Source of the DNA: Streptomyces endocoffeicus
GTDB taxonomy: Bacteria; Actinomycetota; Actinomycetes; Streptomycetales; Streptomycetaceae
Reading direction: 5' to 3'
NCBI RefSeq assembly: GCF_016741935.1
Contig: NZ_JAERRG010000011.1
Location: 248,001 to 312,000, forward strand
Length of the DNA stretch: 64,000 nt
Every line of letters starts with the position of its first letter. Position 1 is the stretch's first letter. Below are positions 1-12,407 of the stretch, piece after piece. The translations under genes were made by a program, and so were the position numbers. The notes beneath the pieces were generated by a model that saw nothing but the letters and a program-made list of their open reading frames with translations, was not told the DNA's origin and ran no database searches.

Positions 1-667
1 CCATCGAGGTCAGGATCTTCTCGTCCCAGTCCAGGGTGTGCAGGTTCATCAGGAGGGTGCGGGAGGCGTTGGTGACGTCGGTGACGTGCACGCCGCCGTT
101 GACGCCGCCGGTCAGGTTCCAGATGACCCAGGAGTCCATGGTGCCGAAGAGGATGTCGCCCGCCTCGGCCCGCTCGCGCAGCCCCTCGACGTTGTCGAGC
201 AGCCAGCGGATCTTGGGACCGGCGAAGTAGGAGGCCAGCGGGAGGCCGGTCTCGCGGCGGAAGCGGTCCTGGCCGACGTTGCGGCCGAGCTCGCGGCAGA
301 GGGCGTCGGTGCGGGTGTCCTGCCAGACGATGGCGTTGTGCACCGGCTCACCGGTCCTGCGGTCCCACAGCAGGGTGGTCTCGCGCTGGTTGGTGATGCC
401 GATCGCCTTGACGTCGACGGCGGTGATCTCGGCCTTGGCGATGGCGCCGGCGACCACCTCCTTGACGTTCTCCCAGATCTCGGTGGCGTTGTGCTCCACC
501 CAGCCGGGCTTGGGGAAGATCTGCTCGTGCTCCTTCTGGTCCACCGAGACGATGCGGCCGTCGCGGTCGAAGACGATGCAGCGGCTGGAGGTGGTGCCCT
601 GGTCGATGGCCGCGATGAACGGTCCCTGACCGTGGGACGAGGCGCTGGTGGTGTGGGTGTCGGTCAT
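1..667 (-). CDS. glpK: Glycerol kinase, N-terminal part (gene runs off the left edge)
   Basis: ATP-dependent phosphorylation of glycerol to glycerol 3-phosphate in the cytoplasm. About 222 residues are visible. The FGGY-kinase N-terminus is clear: the nucleotide-binding segment AAIDQGTTSSRCIVFD near residue 20, followed by ITNQRETT, VWQDTRT and the FGTMDSWVIWNLTGG segment. The ATG start (reverse complement of 665-667) lies about 34 bp downstream of the glpF stop and is preceded by GAGAGCAG. This makes it the second gene of a glpF-glpK transcription unit, as in the gylCAB operon of Streptomyces coelicolor. The C-terminal half and any glpD gene lie outside the window. Confidence 0.96.
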   Translation of the reverse strand, partial: MTDTHTTSASSHGQGPFIAAIDQGTTSSRCIVFDRDGRIVSVDQKEHEQIFPKPGWVEHNATEIWENVKEVVAGAIAKAEITAVDVKAIGITNQRETTLLWDRRTGEPVHNAIVWQDTRTDALCRELGRNVGQDRFRRETGLPLASYFAGPKIRWLLDNVEGLRERAEAGDILFGTMDSWVIWNLTGGVNGGVHVTDVTNASRTLLMNLHTLDWDEKILTSM

Positions 668-700
668 GATCTGCTGCTCTCCTGCGGGTGGTGGGGTGGA

Positions 701-1495
701 CTAGGCGAAGGCGATCTCGTAGATCCCGCCGGCGATGGCGCCGCCGATGAGCGGGCCGACGACCGGGATCCAGGCATAGCCCCAGTCCGAGCCGCCCTTG
801 TTGGGCAGCGGCAGGAGGGCGTGGGCGATCCGGGGGCCGAGGTCACGCGCCGGGTTGATGGCGTAACCGGTCGGGCCGCCGAGCGAGAGGCCGATGCCGA
901 CCACCACGAAGGCGGTGATCATGACGCCGATGACGCCGAGGCCCTTACCGTCGCCGTTGAGCCCCTGGGTGAGGATGGCGAGCACCAGCACGGCCGTGGC
1001 GATGATCTCGGTGGCCAGGTTCTGACCGACGTTCCGGATCTCGGGGCCGGTGGAGAAGACGCCCAGCACCGGGCCGGCGTCGGTGGCCTGCTGCTTGTCC
1101 GCCGCCACCGTGTCCTGGGCGCCCGGGCCGCCGACGATCTCGCGGTCGGTGAGATGGGCGTGGAAGTGGCCGAGGTAGGCGAGCCACACCAGCGACGCGC
1201 CGATCACGGCGCCGAGCATCTGCCCGAGGAAGTAGATGGGCACCTTGCTCCACTCGACGCCGCCCTCGATGGCGAGGCCGACCGTCACCGCCGGGTTCAG
1301 ATGCGCCCCCGAGAGCGGCGCGGAGATATAGGCGCCGGTGAGCACGGCGAAGCCCCACCCGAGGGTGATGGCGACCCACCCGGCCTCGAACGCCTTGGAT
1401 TGCTTCAAGACAACGCCGGCGACGACACCGCAGCCGAGCAGAATGAGAACGGCGGTACCGATGGTCTCGCCGATGAAGATGTCGGAGCTGGACAC
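701..1495 (-). CDS. glpF: Glycerol facilitator, MIP/aquaporin family
   Basis: Membrane channel for facilitated glycerol entry, 264 aa. Both half-helix NPA boxes are present: GAHLNPAVT near residue 66 and YAINPARDLGPR near residue 210. The Asp after the second NPA box (NPARD) is the aquaglyceroporin signature that separates glycerol channels from water-selective ones. About six hydrophobic membrane segments can be seen. It is first in the minus-strand operon ahead of glpK and corresponds to gylC of S. coelicolor. The upstream region carries an operator-like inverted repeat shared with gylR, so induction by glycerol 3-phosphate through GylR is the likely control. Confidence 0.95.
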   Translation of the reverse strand: MSSSDIFIGETIGTAVLILLGCGVVAGVVLKQSKAFEAGWVAITLGWGFAVLTGAYISAPLSGAHLNPAVTVGLAIEGGVEWSKVPIYFLGQMLGAVIGASLVWLAYLGHFHAHLTDREIVGGPGAQDTVAADKQQATDAGPVLGVFSTGPEIRNVGQNLATEIIATAVLVLAILTQGLNGDGKGLGVIGVMITAFVVVGIGLSLGGPTGYAINPARDLGPRIAHALLPLPNKGGSDWGYAWIPVVGPLIGGAIAGGIYEIAFA

Positions 1496-1608
1496 CCGCG
1501 ACTCCTTTGTCCTTCGTCCAGGGGAAGGCGAACCCCCGGGTCTATCCGGTGGTCCGCGCCCTCGTGGGAGGGCGTTGGTCGGCCCGCGGCGAGTCCACCA
1601 TAGCGAAT

Positions 1609-1638
1609 ATTGTCGTCAGGTGTTCGACAATGCCGACC
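1609..1638. promoter_or_regulatory. Candidate GylR operator upstream of glpF
   Basis: ATTGTCG (1609-1615) and CGACAAT (1625-1631) form a perfect 7-bp inverted repeat with a 9-bp spacer. The right arm lies in GTTCGACAATGCCGACC (1622-1638). The first 12 bases of that stretch recur exactly in the gylR leader. Sharing between the two gyl promoters argues for an IclR-type autoregulated operator. The assignment to GylR is inferred. Confidence 0.6.
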
Positions 1639-1770
1639 GATGAACGGCAGTTTTCTTCACGCTGAAGACCCCGTCAAGGGTCGTGTGAAGGAAAAATCGC
1701 GCGTATGTGAAACCGTGATGAAGTGGGTCATGCCGGGATATGGGGGCAGATCCACACGCGTTGGCGCGAT

Positions 1771-2535
1771 TCAGAAACGCAGGGCGCCCAGGTCCCGGGA
1801 GACGGCGCGCGCACAGTCCCGTACGGCGGCCACGAGCTCGGAGCGCAGCTCCCCGTCCTGGCACACCCGCTCGACCGCGCCCGTTATCCCCACCGCGCCC
1901 ACGGGCAGCCGGCGGCGGTCGTGGATGGGCGCCGCGACGGACGCCACGCCCTCCCAGGTCTCCTCCACGTCGCAGCCCCAACCGCGCGCCCGGGTCAGGT
2001 CCAGCACGCCCTCGAACTCGCGCTCCCCGGTCACCGTGCGGGGCGTGAACGTCTTACGGTCGCCCTCGGTCACCTCGCTGTGCGCGACCGGGTCGTAGGC
2101 GGAGAGCACCTTGCCCAGGGCCGTGGAGTGCAGCGGGTGCATCGCGCCGACCTCCAGTACCTGGCGGCTGTCGTCCGGCCGGAAGACATGGTGGACGATC
2201 AGCACGCCCTGCTGGTGCAGCACGCCCAGGTACACGCTCTCGCCGCTGGAGCGGGCCAGGTCGTCGGTCCACACCAGGGCCCGGGCGCGCAGCTCGTGGA
2301 CGTCCAGATAGCTGTTGCCCAGGCGCAGCAGCTCCGCGCCGAGCTGATAGCGGCCGGACGCCTCGTCCTGCTCCACGAAGCCCTCCTGCTGGAGGGTGCG
2401 CAATATGCCGTGCGCGGTGCCCTTGGCCAGCCCCAGGGTGGAGGCGATGTCGGACAGTCCCAGACGTCGCTCACCACCGGCGAGCAGGCGTAGCATCGCG
2501 GCGGCGCGCTCCAACGACTGGATGTTCCGGGCCAT
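1771..2535 (-). CDS. gylR: IclR-family glycerol operon regulator GylR
   Basis: Transcription regulator of the glycerol operon, 254 aa, the same length as I recall for S. coelicolor GylR. The N-terminal winged helix covers about residues 5-70 (SLERAAAMLRLLAGG, then LGLSDIASTLGLAKGTAHG). The C-terminal effector domain follows, with LHSTALGKVLSAY and ASVAAPIHD typical of IclR proteins. The start was chosen at the ATG at 2533-2535 because AGGAGG sits 6 bp upstream. The open frame runs far further in the same direction only because it is antisense to metH. It precedes glpF-glpK on the same strand, the known gyl arrangement. Confidence 0.93.
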   Translation of the reverse strand: MARNIQSLERAAAMLRLLAGGERRLGLSDIASTLGLAKGTAHGILRTLQQEGFVEQDEASGRYQLGAELLRLGNSYLDVHELRARALVWTDDLARSSGESVYLGVLHQQGVLIVHHVFRPDDSRQVLEVGAMHPLHSTALGKVLSAYDPVAHSEVTEGDRKTFTPRTVTGEREFEGVLDLTRARGWGCDVEETWEGVASVAAPIHDRRRLPVGAVGITGAVERVCQDGELRSELVAAVRDCARAVSRDLGALRF

Positions 2536-2554
2536 CGCCAACCTCCTGACTGCG

Positions 2555-2571
2555 GTTCGACAATGCTGAAC
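2555..2571. promoter_or_regulatory. Candidate GylR operator in the gylR leader
   Basis: GTTCGACAATGCTGAAC is an imperfect 17-bp palindrome (GTTC....GAAC with CA/TG pairs inside) located 20 bp upstream of the gylR start. Its left 12 bases are identical to the site before glpF, which suggests autoregulation. Confidence 0.6.
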
Positions 2572-2772
2572 ACTATCGGTCCATGTCGACTGCTTGGTAC
2601 CTGACGCTGCGTGTCGGCGATCGACGGACTCACCGGGGGCCGATCGGCCGTACTCATCCCGGCTGATGGAACGACCATCGTGAAATGACCACTGGCAGCT
2701 ACCCTGGCGTGGTGCGCCGTCCCCAGGGGAGGGCGCAAAGCCGACAGCCGTCGCACTCCAGGGAGCACATCC

Positions 2773-6276
<3,504 letters not shown>

Positions 6277-6370
6277 AACGCGCGGTAGCCCTCCGGCGGC
6301 CACCTGTGACCGCCTTGGTGCTCACCGGGCGCGTCGGCGCGGCGCGACGTAGACTGGTCGATCCGGTAGA

Positions 6371-6407
6371 GGCCGGTCGCCTTCCCGTCAGTGGAAGGGG
6401 GCCGGCC
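6371..6407 (+). other. Two-part hairpin in the leader of the HAD gene
   Basis: GGCCGG (6371-6376) pairs with CCGGCC (6402-6407), and inside it CCTTCC (6380-6385) pairs with GGAAGG (6393-6398). It lies 95 bp after metH and 29 bp before the next start. It could be a metH terminator without a U-tract or a structured 5' leader. Confidence 0.5.
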
Positions 6408-6435
6408 TTCGTGCCCCTTATCCGGAGGTGTTTGG

Positions 6436-7137
6436 ATGACCAGCAGCATCCCCGCCGTCGACACCCGTACGGCCGAAGGCTCGGCTCTGCAAGCCGTGCT
6501 GCTCGACATGGACGGCACCCTGGTCGACACCGAGGGCATCTGGTGGGACGCGGAGGTCTCCATCTTCGCCGAACTCGGGCACGCCCTCGCCGAGGAGTAC
6601 CGCCAGGTCGTGGTGGGCGGTCCGATGTCGCGCAGCGCCCAGTTCCTGATCGAGGCCACCGGCGCCGAGATCGCCCTCGCCGAGCTCACCGGCCTGCTCA
6701 ACAGCCGCTTCACCGAGCTGATCGACGGCAGTGTGCCGATGCTGCCCGGCGCCCACCGGCTGCTCACCGAGCTGGCCGCGCACTCCGTCCCCACCGCCCT
6801 GGTCTCCGCCTCCCACCGGCGGGTGATGGACCGCGTCCTGCGCTCGCTCGGCCCGGAGCACTTCGCCCTGACGGTCGCGGGTGACGAGGTCGAGCGGACC
6901 AAGCCGCATCCGGACCCCTATCTGCTCGCCGCGGCCGGGCTGGCCGCCGAGCCGGGGCGGTGCGTGGTCATCGAGGACACCGACACGGGCGTACGGGCCG
7001 CGGAGGCGGCCGGGTGCCGGGTGGTCGCGGTGCCGTCCGTGGTGGCGATCGAGCCCGCGGCGGGGCGTACGGTCATCGGCTCGCTCGAAGAAGTCGATCT
7101 CGATTTCCTGCGCACTCTGGTCACGGCAGTGCACTGA
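6436..7137 (+). CDS. HAD-superfamily phosphatase (beta-phosphoglucomutase-like)
   Basis: Predicted cytoplasmic phosphohydrolase or phosphomutase of 233 aa; the substrate is unknown. HAD motif I is LLDMDGTLVDTEG with the nucleophile Asp near residue 22. Motif II is the Ser in ALVSASHRR. Motif III is the Lys in TKPHPDPYLL, and motif IV is VIEDTDTGV. A helical cap lies between motifs I and II, as in the DhaK/beta-PGM subgroup. The ATG at 6436 was chosen because GGAGGTG precedes it by 5 bp; a longer in-frame start at 6391 lies inside the leader hairpin. It follows metH on the same strand, as in other Streptomyces. Confidence 0.88.
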   Translation: MTSSIPAVDTRTAEGSALQAVLLDMDGTLVDTEGIWWDAEVSIFAELGHALAEEYRQVVVGGPMSRSAQFLIEATGAEIALAELTGLLNSRFTELIDGSVPMLPGAHRLLTELAAHSVPTALVSASHRRVMDRVLRSLGPEHFALTVAGDEVERTKPHPDPYLLAAAGLAAEPGRCVVIEDTDTGVRAAEAAGCRVVAVPSVVAIEPAAGRTVIGSLEEVDLDFLRTLVTAVH

Positions 7138-7193
7138 TCGCGCACCGAGCGTATTCCTGTAAATTACAAACTGAATAGCGCGGGCGGACTTTT

Positions 7194-7221
7194 CACGTTC
7201 CGTTGGCGACAACGGAACGTG
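7194..7221 (+). terminator. Perfect hairpin after the HAD gene
   Basis: CACGTTCCGTT (7194-7204), a 6-nt loop, and AACGGAACGTG (7211-7221) form an 11-bp perfect stem 57 bp past the HAD stop. It is probably a terminator. It could instead be an operator for the binding-protein gene downstream. The whole 7138-7475 gap is noticeably lower in GC than its neighbours and holds no gene I can support. Confidence 0.55.
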
Positions 7222-7475
7222 ATGTTTGTCACTGCATATGCCGTAGACGTGTGCGGTGGTTGGCTGTCGCGCGTCCTGTCTGGTGCGATTTGGGTGAGCC
7301 CTTGTGTCCGGATTGGTGGCATGGCGTACGAATCGCCGCCGCGTCCGGATATCGGTCCATGATCGCTCGTTATCGGGGCGTGATATCGCCTCAACTTCGT
7401 TGTGTCTGAGTATCACTGGCGCCTCGGACTAATCTCGTCGCGAGTAGTTGATCGATGGCAGGGAGACTCCCGACA

Positions 7476-9074
7476 ATGACGCGCAAGTCGCTGGTGCTGC
7501 CGGCTGTGGCCGGCCTCCTGATCTCCACGCTCGCCGCGTGCGGTGGTACCGACGGCTCGGGCTCGGACGGCAAGACGCTCGTCCTGGGCAGCACGGACCG
7601 TATAGAGGCGTCGAAGGCGGCGCCCGCGCCGCTGGATCCCGCCCTGGCCTACGACTTCGCGTCCTGGAGCGTGCTGCACAACGCCTTCCAGACGCTGATG
7701 CGGCTGCCCCGGTCGGGAACCGAGCCGATACCCGACGCGGCCGAGAAATGCGGCTTCCAGGACAGACAGAGCGAGCAGTACCGCTGCACGCTGCGCAGTG
7801 GGCTGAAGTTCTCCAACGGCCACGACCTCACCTCGAAGGACGTCAAGTTCTCCCTCGAGCGGGTGCTGCGCATCGACGACCCCAACGGCACCAAGTCCTT
7901 GCTGTCCAACGTGGACAAGATCGAAACCCCCAGCGACCGCGAGATCGTCATCCATCTCTCGCAGCCGGACGCGACCTTCCCGTCGAAGCTCACCACCCCG
8001 GCCGCCGCGATCCTGGACAGCGAGGTCTACAAGCCCGACGCGCTGCGCAACGGCTTCGAGATGACCGGCTCGGGCCCGTACAGCGCCAAGACCGAGGTGC
8101 GCGACAACCGGCTGACGAAGGTCGTCTTCACCAAGAACTCCCACTACCAGGGCGATGTCCAGCCGAAGGCCGGCAAGGTGGAGATGCGGTTCTACGAATC
8201 CGCGTCGACCATGGAGCAGGCGCTGGTCAAGGGCGACATCGACCTGGTCCACCGCGGCTTCTCGCCCGAGCAGATCGACAAGCTCAACAAGGGCGAGATC
8301 AAGGGCGTCCGCCTCTTCGAGTCCTCCGGACAGGGCATCCGCTACCTGGTCTTCAACACCTCCAACCCGACGGTGAAGAACAAGGCGGTCCGGCAGGCCA
8401 TCGCCCATCTCGTGGACCGCCAGGCGCTGGTGCGCGATGTGTACAAGCGGACCGCCGAGCCCCTGTACTCGATGATCCCCACCAGCATCTCCTCGCACAT
8501 CAACTCGTTCCACAACGAGTACGGCGACCCGGACCCCGCCGAGGCCCGGCGCGTGCTGAGCGAGGCCGGTATCAGCACCCCGGTGAAGCTGACGCTGACC
8601 TACACCACCGACCACTACGGCCCGGAGACGGCCGGGGAGTTCAAGGAGCTGCGCAAGCAGCTCAACGGCAGCGGACTGTTCTCCGTCACGATCAAGGGCT
8701 ACCCGTGGCGGGACTTCCGCCCCGCGCTCATCAAGCGCGAGTTCTCCGCCTCCGGGATGGGCTGGCTCCCCGACTTCCCGGACCCCGACAGCTACACCGC
8801 GCCGTTCCTCACCAAGGACAACTTCCTCAACTCGCCCTACCGCAACAAGACCATCCAGGACGAGCTGATCCCCAAGACCCGGCAGGAGGCCCAGCGCAGC
8901 CTCGCCGACAAGGACTACCAGTCCATCCAGAACGCCGTCGCCAGCGATGTGCCCTACCTTCCGCTGTGGCAGGGCAACACGTACGTGGCCGCCCGGGGGA
9001 ACGTGACGGGCGCCGAGTACGCCTTCGACTCCTCGACCATGCTCCAGCTGTGGGAGCTCGGTAAGGGAGACTGA
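7476..9074 (+). CDS. Solute-binding lipoprotein, peptide/opine family 5 (first of a pair)
   Basis: Extracellular ligand-binding component of an oligopeptide-type ABC importer, 532 aa. The signal peptide has lipobox LAAC with the acylated Cys at residue 22. The family-5 hallmarks are present: LKFSNGHDLTSKDVKFSLER near 110-130, the Arg-rich hinge QAIAHLVDRQALVRDVYKRT, and a C-terminal MLQLWELG. The ATG at 7476 follows GGGAG by 10 bp. No permease or ATPase gene lies nearby, so it must use a distant or shared transporter. It is a paralogue of the next gene, 52 bp downstream. The ligand is unknown. Confidence 0.9.
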   Translation: MTRKSLVLPAVAGLLISTLAACGGTDGSGSDGKTLVLGSTDRIEASKAAPAPLDPALAYDFASWSVLHNAFQTLMRLPRSGTEPIPDAAEKCGFQDRQSEQYRCTLRSGLKFSNGHDLTSKDVKFSLERVLRIDDPNGTKSLLSNVDKIETPSDREIVIHLSQPDATFPSKLTTPAAAILDSEVYKPDALRNGFEMTGSGPYSAKTEVRDNRLTKVVFTKNSHYQGDVQPKAGKVEMRFYESASTMEQALVKGDIDLVHRGFSPEQIDKLNKGEIKGVRLFESSGQGIRYLVFNTSNPTVKNKAVRQAIAHLVDRQALVRDVYKRTAEPLYSMIPTSISSHINSFHNEYGDPDPAEARRVLSEAGISTPVKLTLTYTTDHYGPETAGEFKELRKQLNGSGLFSVTIKGYPWRDFRPALIKREFSASGMGWLPDFPDPDSYTAPFLTKDNFLNSPYRNKTIQDELIPKTRQEAQRSLADKDYQSIQNAVASDVPYLPLWQGNTYVAARGNVTGAEYAFDSSTMLQLWELGKGD

Positions 9075-9126
9075 GAACGACTTACGGGGGTCGGATACGA
9101 AGACGTCGAGTGTGTGAGGAATACCG

Positions 9127-10722
9127 TTGAGGAAACGTGATCAGTGGCTGGCAGCTCCCCTCGGGGCGGGGCTGGCCGCCGCCCTGCTCACCGGCTGCGG
9201 CAGTGAGGACGGGGACGCGGCGGGCAGCGGCGAGCACGTGGCCATGGGGATGTCGGACGAGGTGCTCGCCACCGACCCGGCGTCCGGCTACGACCCGGGC
9301 TCCTGGCTGCTGTTCAACAACGTCTTCCAGTCGCTGCTGAGCTTCCCGAAGGGCAGCACCACACCGCAGCCGGAGGCGGCGGAGAAGTGCTCCTTCAAGG
9401 ACAAGACCAGCCGGGTCTACTCCTGCACGCTGAAGGACGGCCTGAAATTCTCCAACGGTCATCCGCTCACCTCCGAGGACGTCAAGTACTCCTTCGAGCG
9501 CACCAAGCGGATCAATGACCCGAACGGTCCGGCGCTGATGCTCACCTCCATCGGGAGCATCGACGCCCCGGACAAGCGGACCGTCGTCTTCCATCTGAAG
9601 GACTCCGACGCGACCTTCCCGCAGAAGATCGCCTCCGGTGCCGGGTCCATCGTGGACCACGAGGAGTACCCGGCCGACAAGCTGCGCACGGACCACAAGG
9701 CGGTCGGCTCCGGCGTCTACAAGCTGGATTCCTTCACCAAGGCCCAGGCGGACTTCTCCGTCAACGACGGCTACCAGGGGCCCGCCAAGCCGAAGAACTC
9801 CGGGCTGACCCTGAAGTTCTTCCACGGCGAGCAGGCGCGGCTGAAGTCCGCCGTGCAGAAGGGCGATGTCGACCTCGCCTACCGCGGGCTGGCCATGCGC
9901 GACCTCGCCGACCTCCAGGCGCGGAGCCTCGGCGGCGGCAAGAGCCTGAACGTGGTCGAGGGCACCGGCGCCGAGGTCCAGCACCTGGTCTTCAACATGA
10001 AGGACCCGGTGGCGGGCAAGCTCGGAGTGCGCAAGGCCATGGCGTACCTCATCGACCGCTCCACCCTGGTGCGGGACGTCTACAAGCGCACCGCCGAACC
10101 GCTGTACTCGGTGGTCCCGGCCGGTATCACCGGCCACAACACCGCCTTCTACGACAAGTACGGCGACCGCCCGCAGCCCGAGAAGGCCAAGCAGGCGCTG
10201 CGGGACGAGGGGATCACCGGCAAGGTCAAGCTGACCCTGTGGGGCACCCCGATCCGCTACGGCCCCGGCACCGTCCCGGGCCTGCGCCGGATCGCCGAGC
10301 AGCTCAACGCCAGCGGGCTGTTCGACGTCGATGTGAAGAGCGCGGACGTCGCCGCGTACGAGAAGGGCGTGGCCGGCGGGAAGTACGGCGTCTATGTGAA
10401 GGGCTGGGTGCCCGACTACCCGGACCCGGACAACTTCGTCGCCCCGTTCTTCGGCGCCGGCAATGTCCTGGCCAACCACTACACCTCGCCGCGGCTGACC
10501 GCGCAGCTCATCCCCGCCACCGCCGAGCAGCCCAGCCGCGAGGCCACGGTCGGCGACTTCCAGCGGATCCAGGACATCATCGCCGACGAGGTGCCGATGC
10601 TCCCGCTGTGGCAGGGCAAGCAGTACGCGGTGGCCCAGGACGACATCACTGGGCTGCAGTGGACCCTCGACTCCTCGACGGTCTTCCGCTTCTGGGAGAT
10701 CGGCAAGTCGTCCGACGGCTGA
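9127..10722 (+). CDS. Solute-binding lipoprotein, peptide/opine family 5 (second of a pair)
   Basis: 531-aa paralogue of the preceding protein, sharing GLKFSNGHPLTSEDVKYSFER, DPNG, DATFPQK, RDVYKRTAEPLYS and the WQGKQYAV end region. The signal peptide ends in lipobox LTGC with Cys24. The start is TTG at 9127, six bp after GAGGA; the next in-frame ATG would remove the signal peptide. It probably arose by tandem duplication. It is an orphan binding protein without transporter partners in the window. The ligand is unknown; differences in the central region suggest the two copies bind different ligands. Confidence 0.9.
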   Translation: MRKRDQWLAAPLGAGLAAALLTGCGSEDGDAAGSGEHVAMGMSDEVLATDPASGYDPGSWLLFNNVFQSLLSFPKGSTTPQPEAAEKCSFKDKTSRVYSCTLKDGLKFSNGHPLTSEDVKYSFERTKRINDPNGPALMLTSIGSIDAPDKRTVVFHLKDSDATFPQKIASGAGSIVDHEEYPADKLRTDHKAVGSGVYKLDSFTKAQADFSVNDGYQGPAKPKNSGLTLKFFHGEQARLKSAVQKGDVDLAYRGLAMRDLADLQARSLGGGKSLNVVEGTGAEVQHLVFNMKDPVAGKLGVRKAMAYLIDRSTLVRDVYKRTAEPLYSVVPAGITGHNTAFYDKYGDRPQPEKAKQALRDEGITGKVKLTLWGTPIRYGPGTVPGLRRIAEQLNASGLFDVDVKSADVAAYEKGVAGGKYGVYVKGWVPDYPDPDNFVAPFFGAGNVLANHYTSPRLTAQLIPATAEQPSREATVGDFQRIQDIIADEVPMLPLWQGKQYAVAQDDITGLQWTLDSSTVFRFWEIGKSSDG

Positions 10723-10746
10723 CGGGCCGCACGGGCTGACGGTCCG

Positions 10747-10782
10747 GCGGGGACGACCGGCCGATCAGCCGGCCGTCCCCGC
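10747..10782 (+). terminator. Terminator between binding protein and response regulator
   Basis: GCGGGGACG (10747-10755) pairs with CGTCCCCGC (10774-10782), with an inner CCGGC/GCCGG stem. It lies between convergent genes and may serve both directions. Confidence 0.7.
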
Positions 10783-10815
10783 CCGAGCCCTCCCGGTGAC
10801 GATCAACCGTGACGC

Positions 10816-11487
10816 CTACTGCGCGCCGGGGCGGACCAGCCCGCTCTCGTAGGCGTAGACGGCGGCCTGCACCCGGTCGCGCAGCCCCAGCTTGGTCAGT
10901 ACATGGCCCACATGCGTCTTGACCGTGGTCTCGCTGACGAACAGATCGGCGGCGATCTCCGCGTTGGACAGCCCCCGGGCCACCAGCTTCAGCACCTCGA
11001 CCTCGCGCTCGGTCAGCGTGTGCAGGGTGTCCGGCACCGGCTCCTCGCCCGACGGCAGATGCCCGGCGTACTTGTCCAGCAGCCTGCGGGTGATGCTGGG
11101 CGCCAGCATCGCCTCGCCCGCCGCCACCACGCGGATGGCCTGCACCAGCTCGGTGGCGGGCGCGTCCTTCAGCAGGAAGCCGCTGGCCCCGGCGCGCAGC
11201 GCCTCCACCACGTACTCGTCCAGGTCGAAGGTGGTCAGCACCAGCACCTTGGCCGGGCCGTCCCGCCCCGGGCCGGTGATCTGGCGGGTCGCCTCCACGC
11301 CGTCCATCCGCGGCATCCGGATGTCCATCAGGACCACATCGGGCTGGAGCGCCCGCACCTGATCGAGGGCCTGCAGACCGTCCCCGGCCTCACCGACGAC
11401 CGCCAGATCCTGCTCCGCCTCCAGAATCATCCGGAAACCGGTGCGCAGCAGCGGTTGATCATCGACCAGTAGGACGCGGATCGCCAC
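10816..11487 (-). CDS. NarL/LuxR-type response regulator
   Basis: Two-component DNA-binding regulator, 223 aa. The receiver domain (about 1-120) has acidic pair Asp9-Asp10, phospho-acceptor Asp55 in VLMDIRMPRMDG, the Thr of LVLTTF and the Lys of LLKDAP. The C-terminal LuxR helix-turn-helix is LTEREVEVLKLVARGLSNAE followed by VSETTVKTHV. The GTG start at 11487 is supported by GGAG 6 bp upstream and the immediate MAIRVLLVDDQ. No histidine kinase gene is adjacent in the window, so the cognate sensor is unknown. Confidence 0.92.
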   Translation of the reverse strand: MAIRVLLVDDQPLLRTGFRMILEAEQDLAVVGEAGDGLQALDQVRALQPDVVLMDIRMPRMDGVEATRQITGPGRDGPAKVLVLTTFDLDEYVVEALRAGASGFLLKDAPATELVQAIRVVAAGEAMLAPSITRRLLDKYAGHLPSGEEPVPDTLHTLTEREVEVLKLVARGLSNAEIAADLFVSETTVKTHVGHVLTKLGLRDRVQAAVYAYESGLVRPGAQ

Positions 11488-11501
11488 GGGAACTCCTTCT
11501 C

Positions 11502-12407
11502 CTAGACCGCGTCCATTCTGCCGGACTGAGTAGGCACCACCGCCAGCGGATACGGCGGTGGTGTACCCCCGAATTCCGGACAGTGTGCCTGGTGGTCGCA
11601 CCAGCCGCAGAGCCTGGTCTGCCGGGGCACGAAGGCGCCGGTCTCCGTGGCCAGCCGGATCGCCTCCCACAGGGCCAGCACCTTGCGCTCCACGGCCCGC
11701 AGATCCCGCTCCTCCGGGTCGTACGTCAGCACATCCCCGCTGCCCAGATAGACCAGCTGGAGCCGCCGCGGGAGCACCCCGCGCAGCCGCCACACCACCA
11801 GGGCGTAGAACTTCATCTGGAACAGTGCCTCGCCCGCGTACTGCGGCGCGGGGGCCTTGCCCGTCTTGTAGTCCACGATCCGCACATCACCGGTGGGGGC
11901 GATGTCGATCCGGTCGATGATTCCACGGAGCGTCAGCCCGGACTCGAGCTCCGTCTCCACGAACAGCTCGCGCTCCGCGGGCTCCAGACGCGTCGGATCC
12001 TCCAGCGAGAACCACTGCTCCACCAGCGTCTGGGCGCCCGTCAGCCACTCGGCCAGCCGGTCCGGCGCCGGAGCGCCGTCCTCCTCCTGGAACAGCTCCG
12101 CCAGCTGCGGCTTGGCCGCCAGCAGCCGCTCCCACTCGCCCGGCACCATCGACCGGGCCCGCGGGGCGGTGCGGTCGGCGGCCGGGGCGTCGAAGAGCCG
12201 CTCCAGCACCGCGTGGACCACGGTCCCGCGGGTGGCCGCCGCGCTGGGCTTCTCCGGCAGTTTGTCGATCACTCGGAAGCGGTACAGCAGCGGGCACCGC
12301 ATGAAGTCGGCCGCCCGTGAGGGTGACAACGAGGCGGCGGGGGCGGACTTCGGTGGCCCGTCGGCGGGTTCGGCCTTCCCGGTGGTGGTTCCCGTGGTGG
12401 TTCCCAT
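11502..12407 (-). CDS. RecB-family PD-(D/E)XK nuclease with Fe-S cluster motif
   Basis: Predicted exonuclease of about 301 aa related to the RecB/AddB C-terminal domain and to Cas4. The nuclease core shows His in GTVVHAVLERLF, then IIDRIDIAP and the catalytic IVDYKTGKAP. Four Cys suit a 4Fe-4S cluster: one in DFMRCPLLYRF, and three in LCGWCDHQAHCPEF. The start is uncertain: ATG at 12407 lacks a clear ribosome site and an upstream ATG at 12449 is possible. It lies 14 bp upstream of the response regulator on the same strand. It is conserved beside the proteasome block in Streptomyces. A role in DNA repair is inferred. Confidence 0.85.
   Translation of the reverse strand: MGTTTGTTTGKAEPADGPPKSAPAASLSPSRAADFMRCPLLYRFRVIDKLPEKPSAAATRGTVVHAVLERLFDAPAADRTAPRARSMVPGEWERLLAAKPQLAELFQEEDGAPAPDRLAEWLTGAQTLVEQWFSLEDPTRLEPAERELFVETELESGLTLRGIIDRIDIAPTGDVRIVDYKTGKAPAPQYAGEALFQMKFYALVVWRLRGVLPRRLQLVYLGSGDVLTYDPEERDLRAVERKVLALWEAIRLATETGAFVPRQTRLCGWCDHQAHCPEFGGTPPPYPLAVVPTQSGRMDAV

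Noticed and set aside
2572..2772. A SAM or cobalamin riboswitch before metH
   Set aside because: I found neither a B12-box-like sequence nor a SAM-riboswitch core in the gap.
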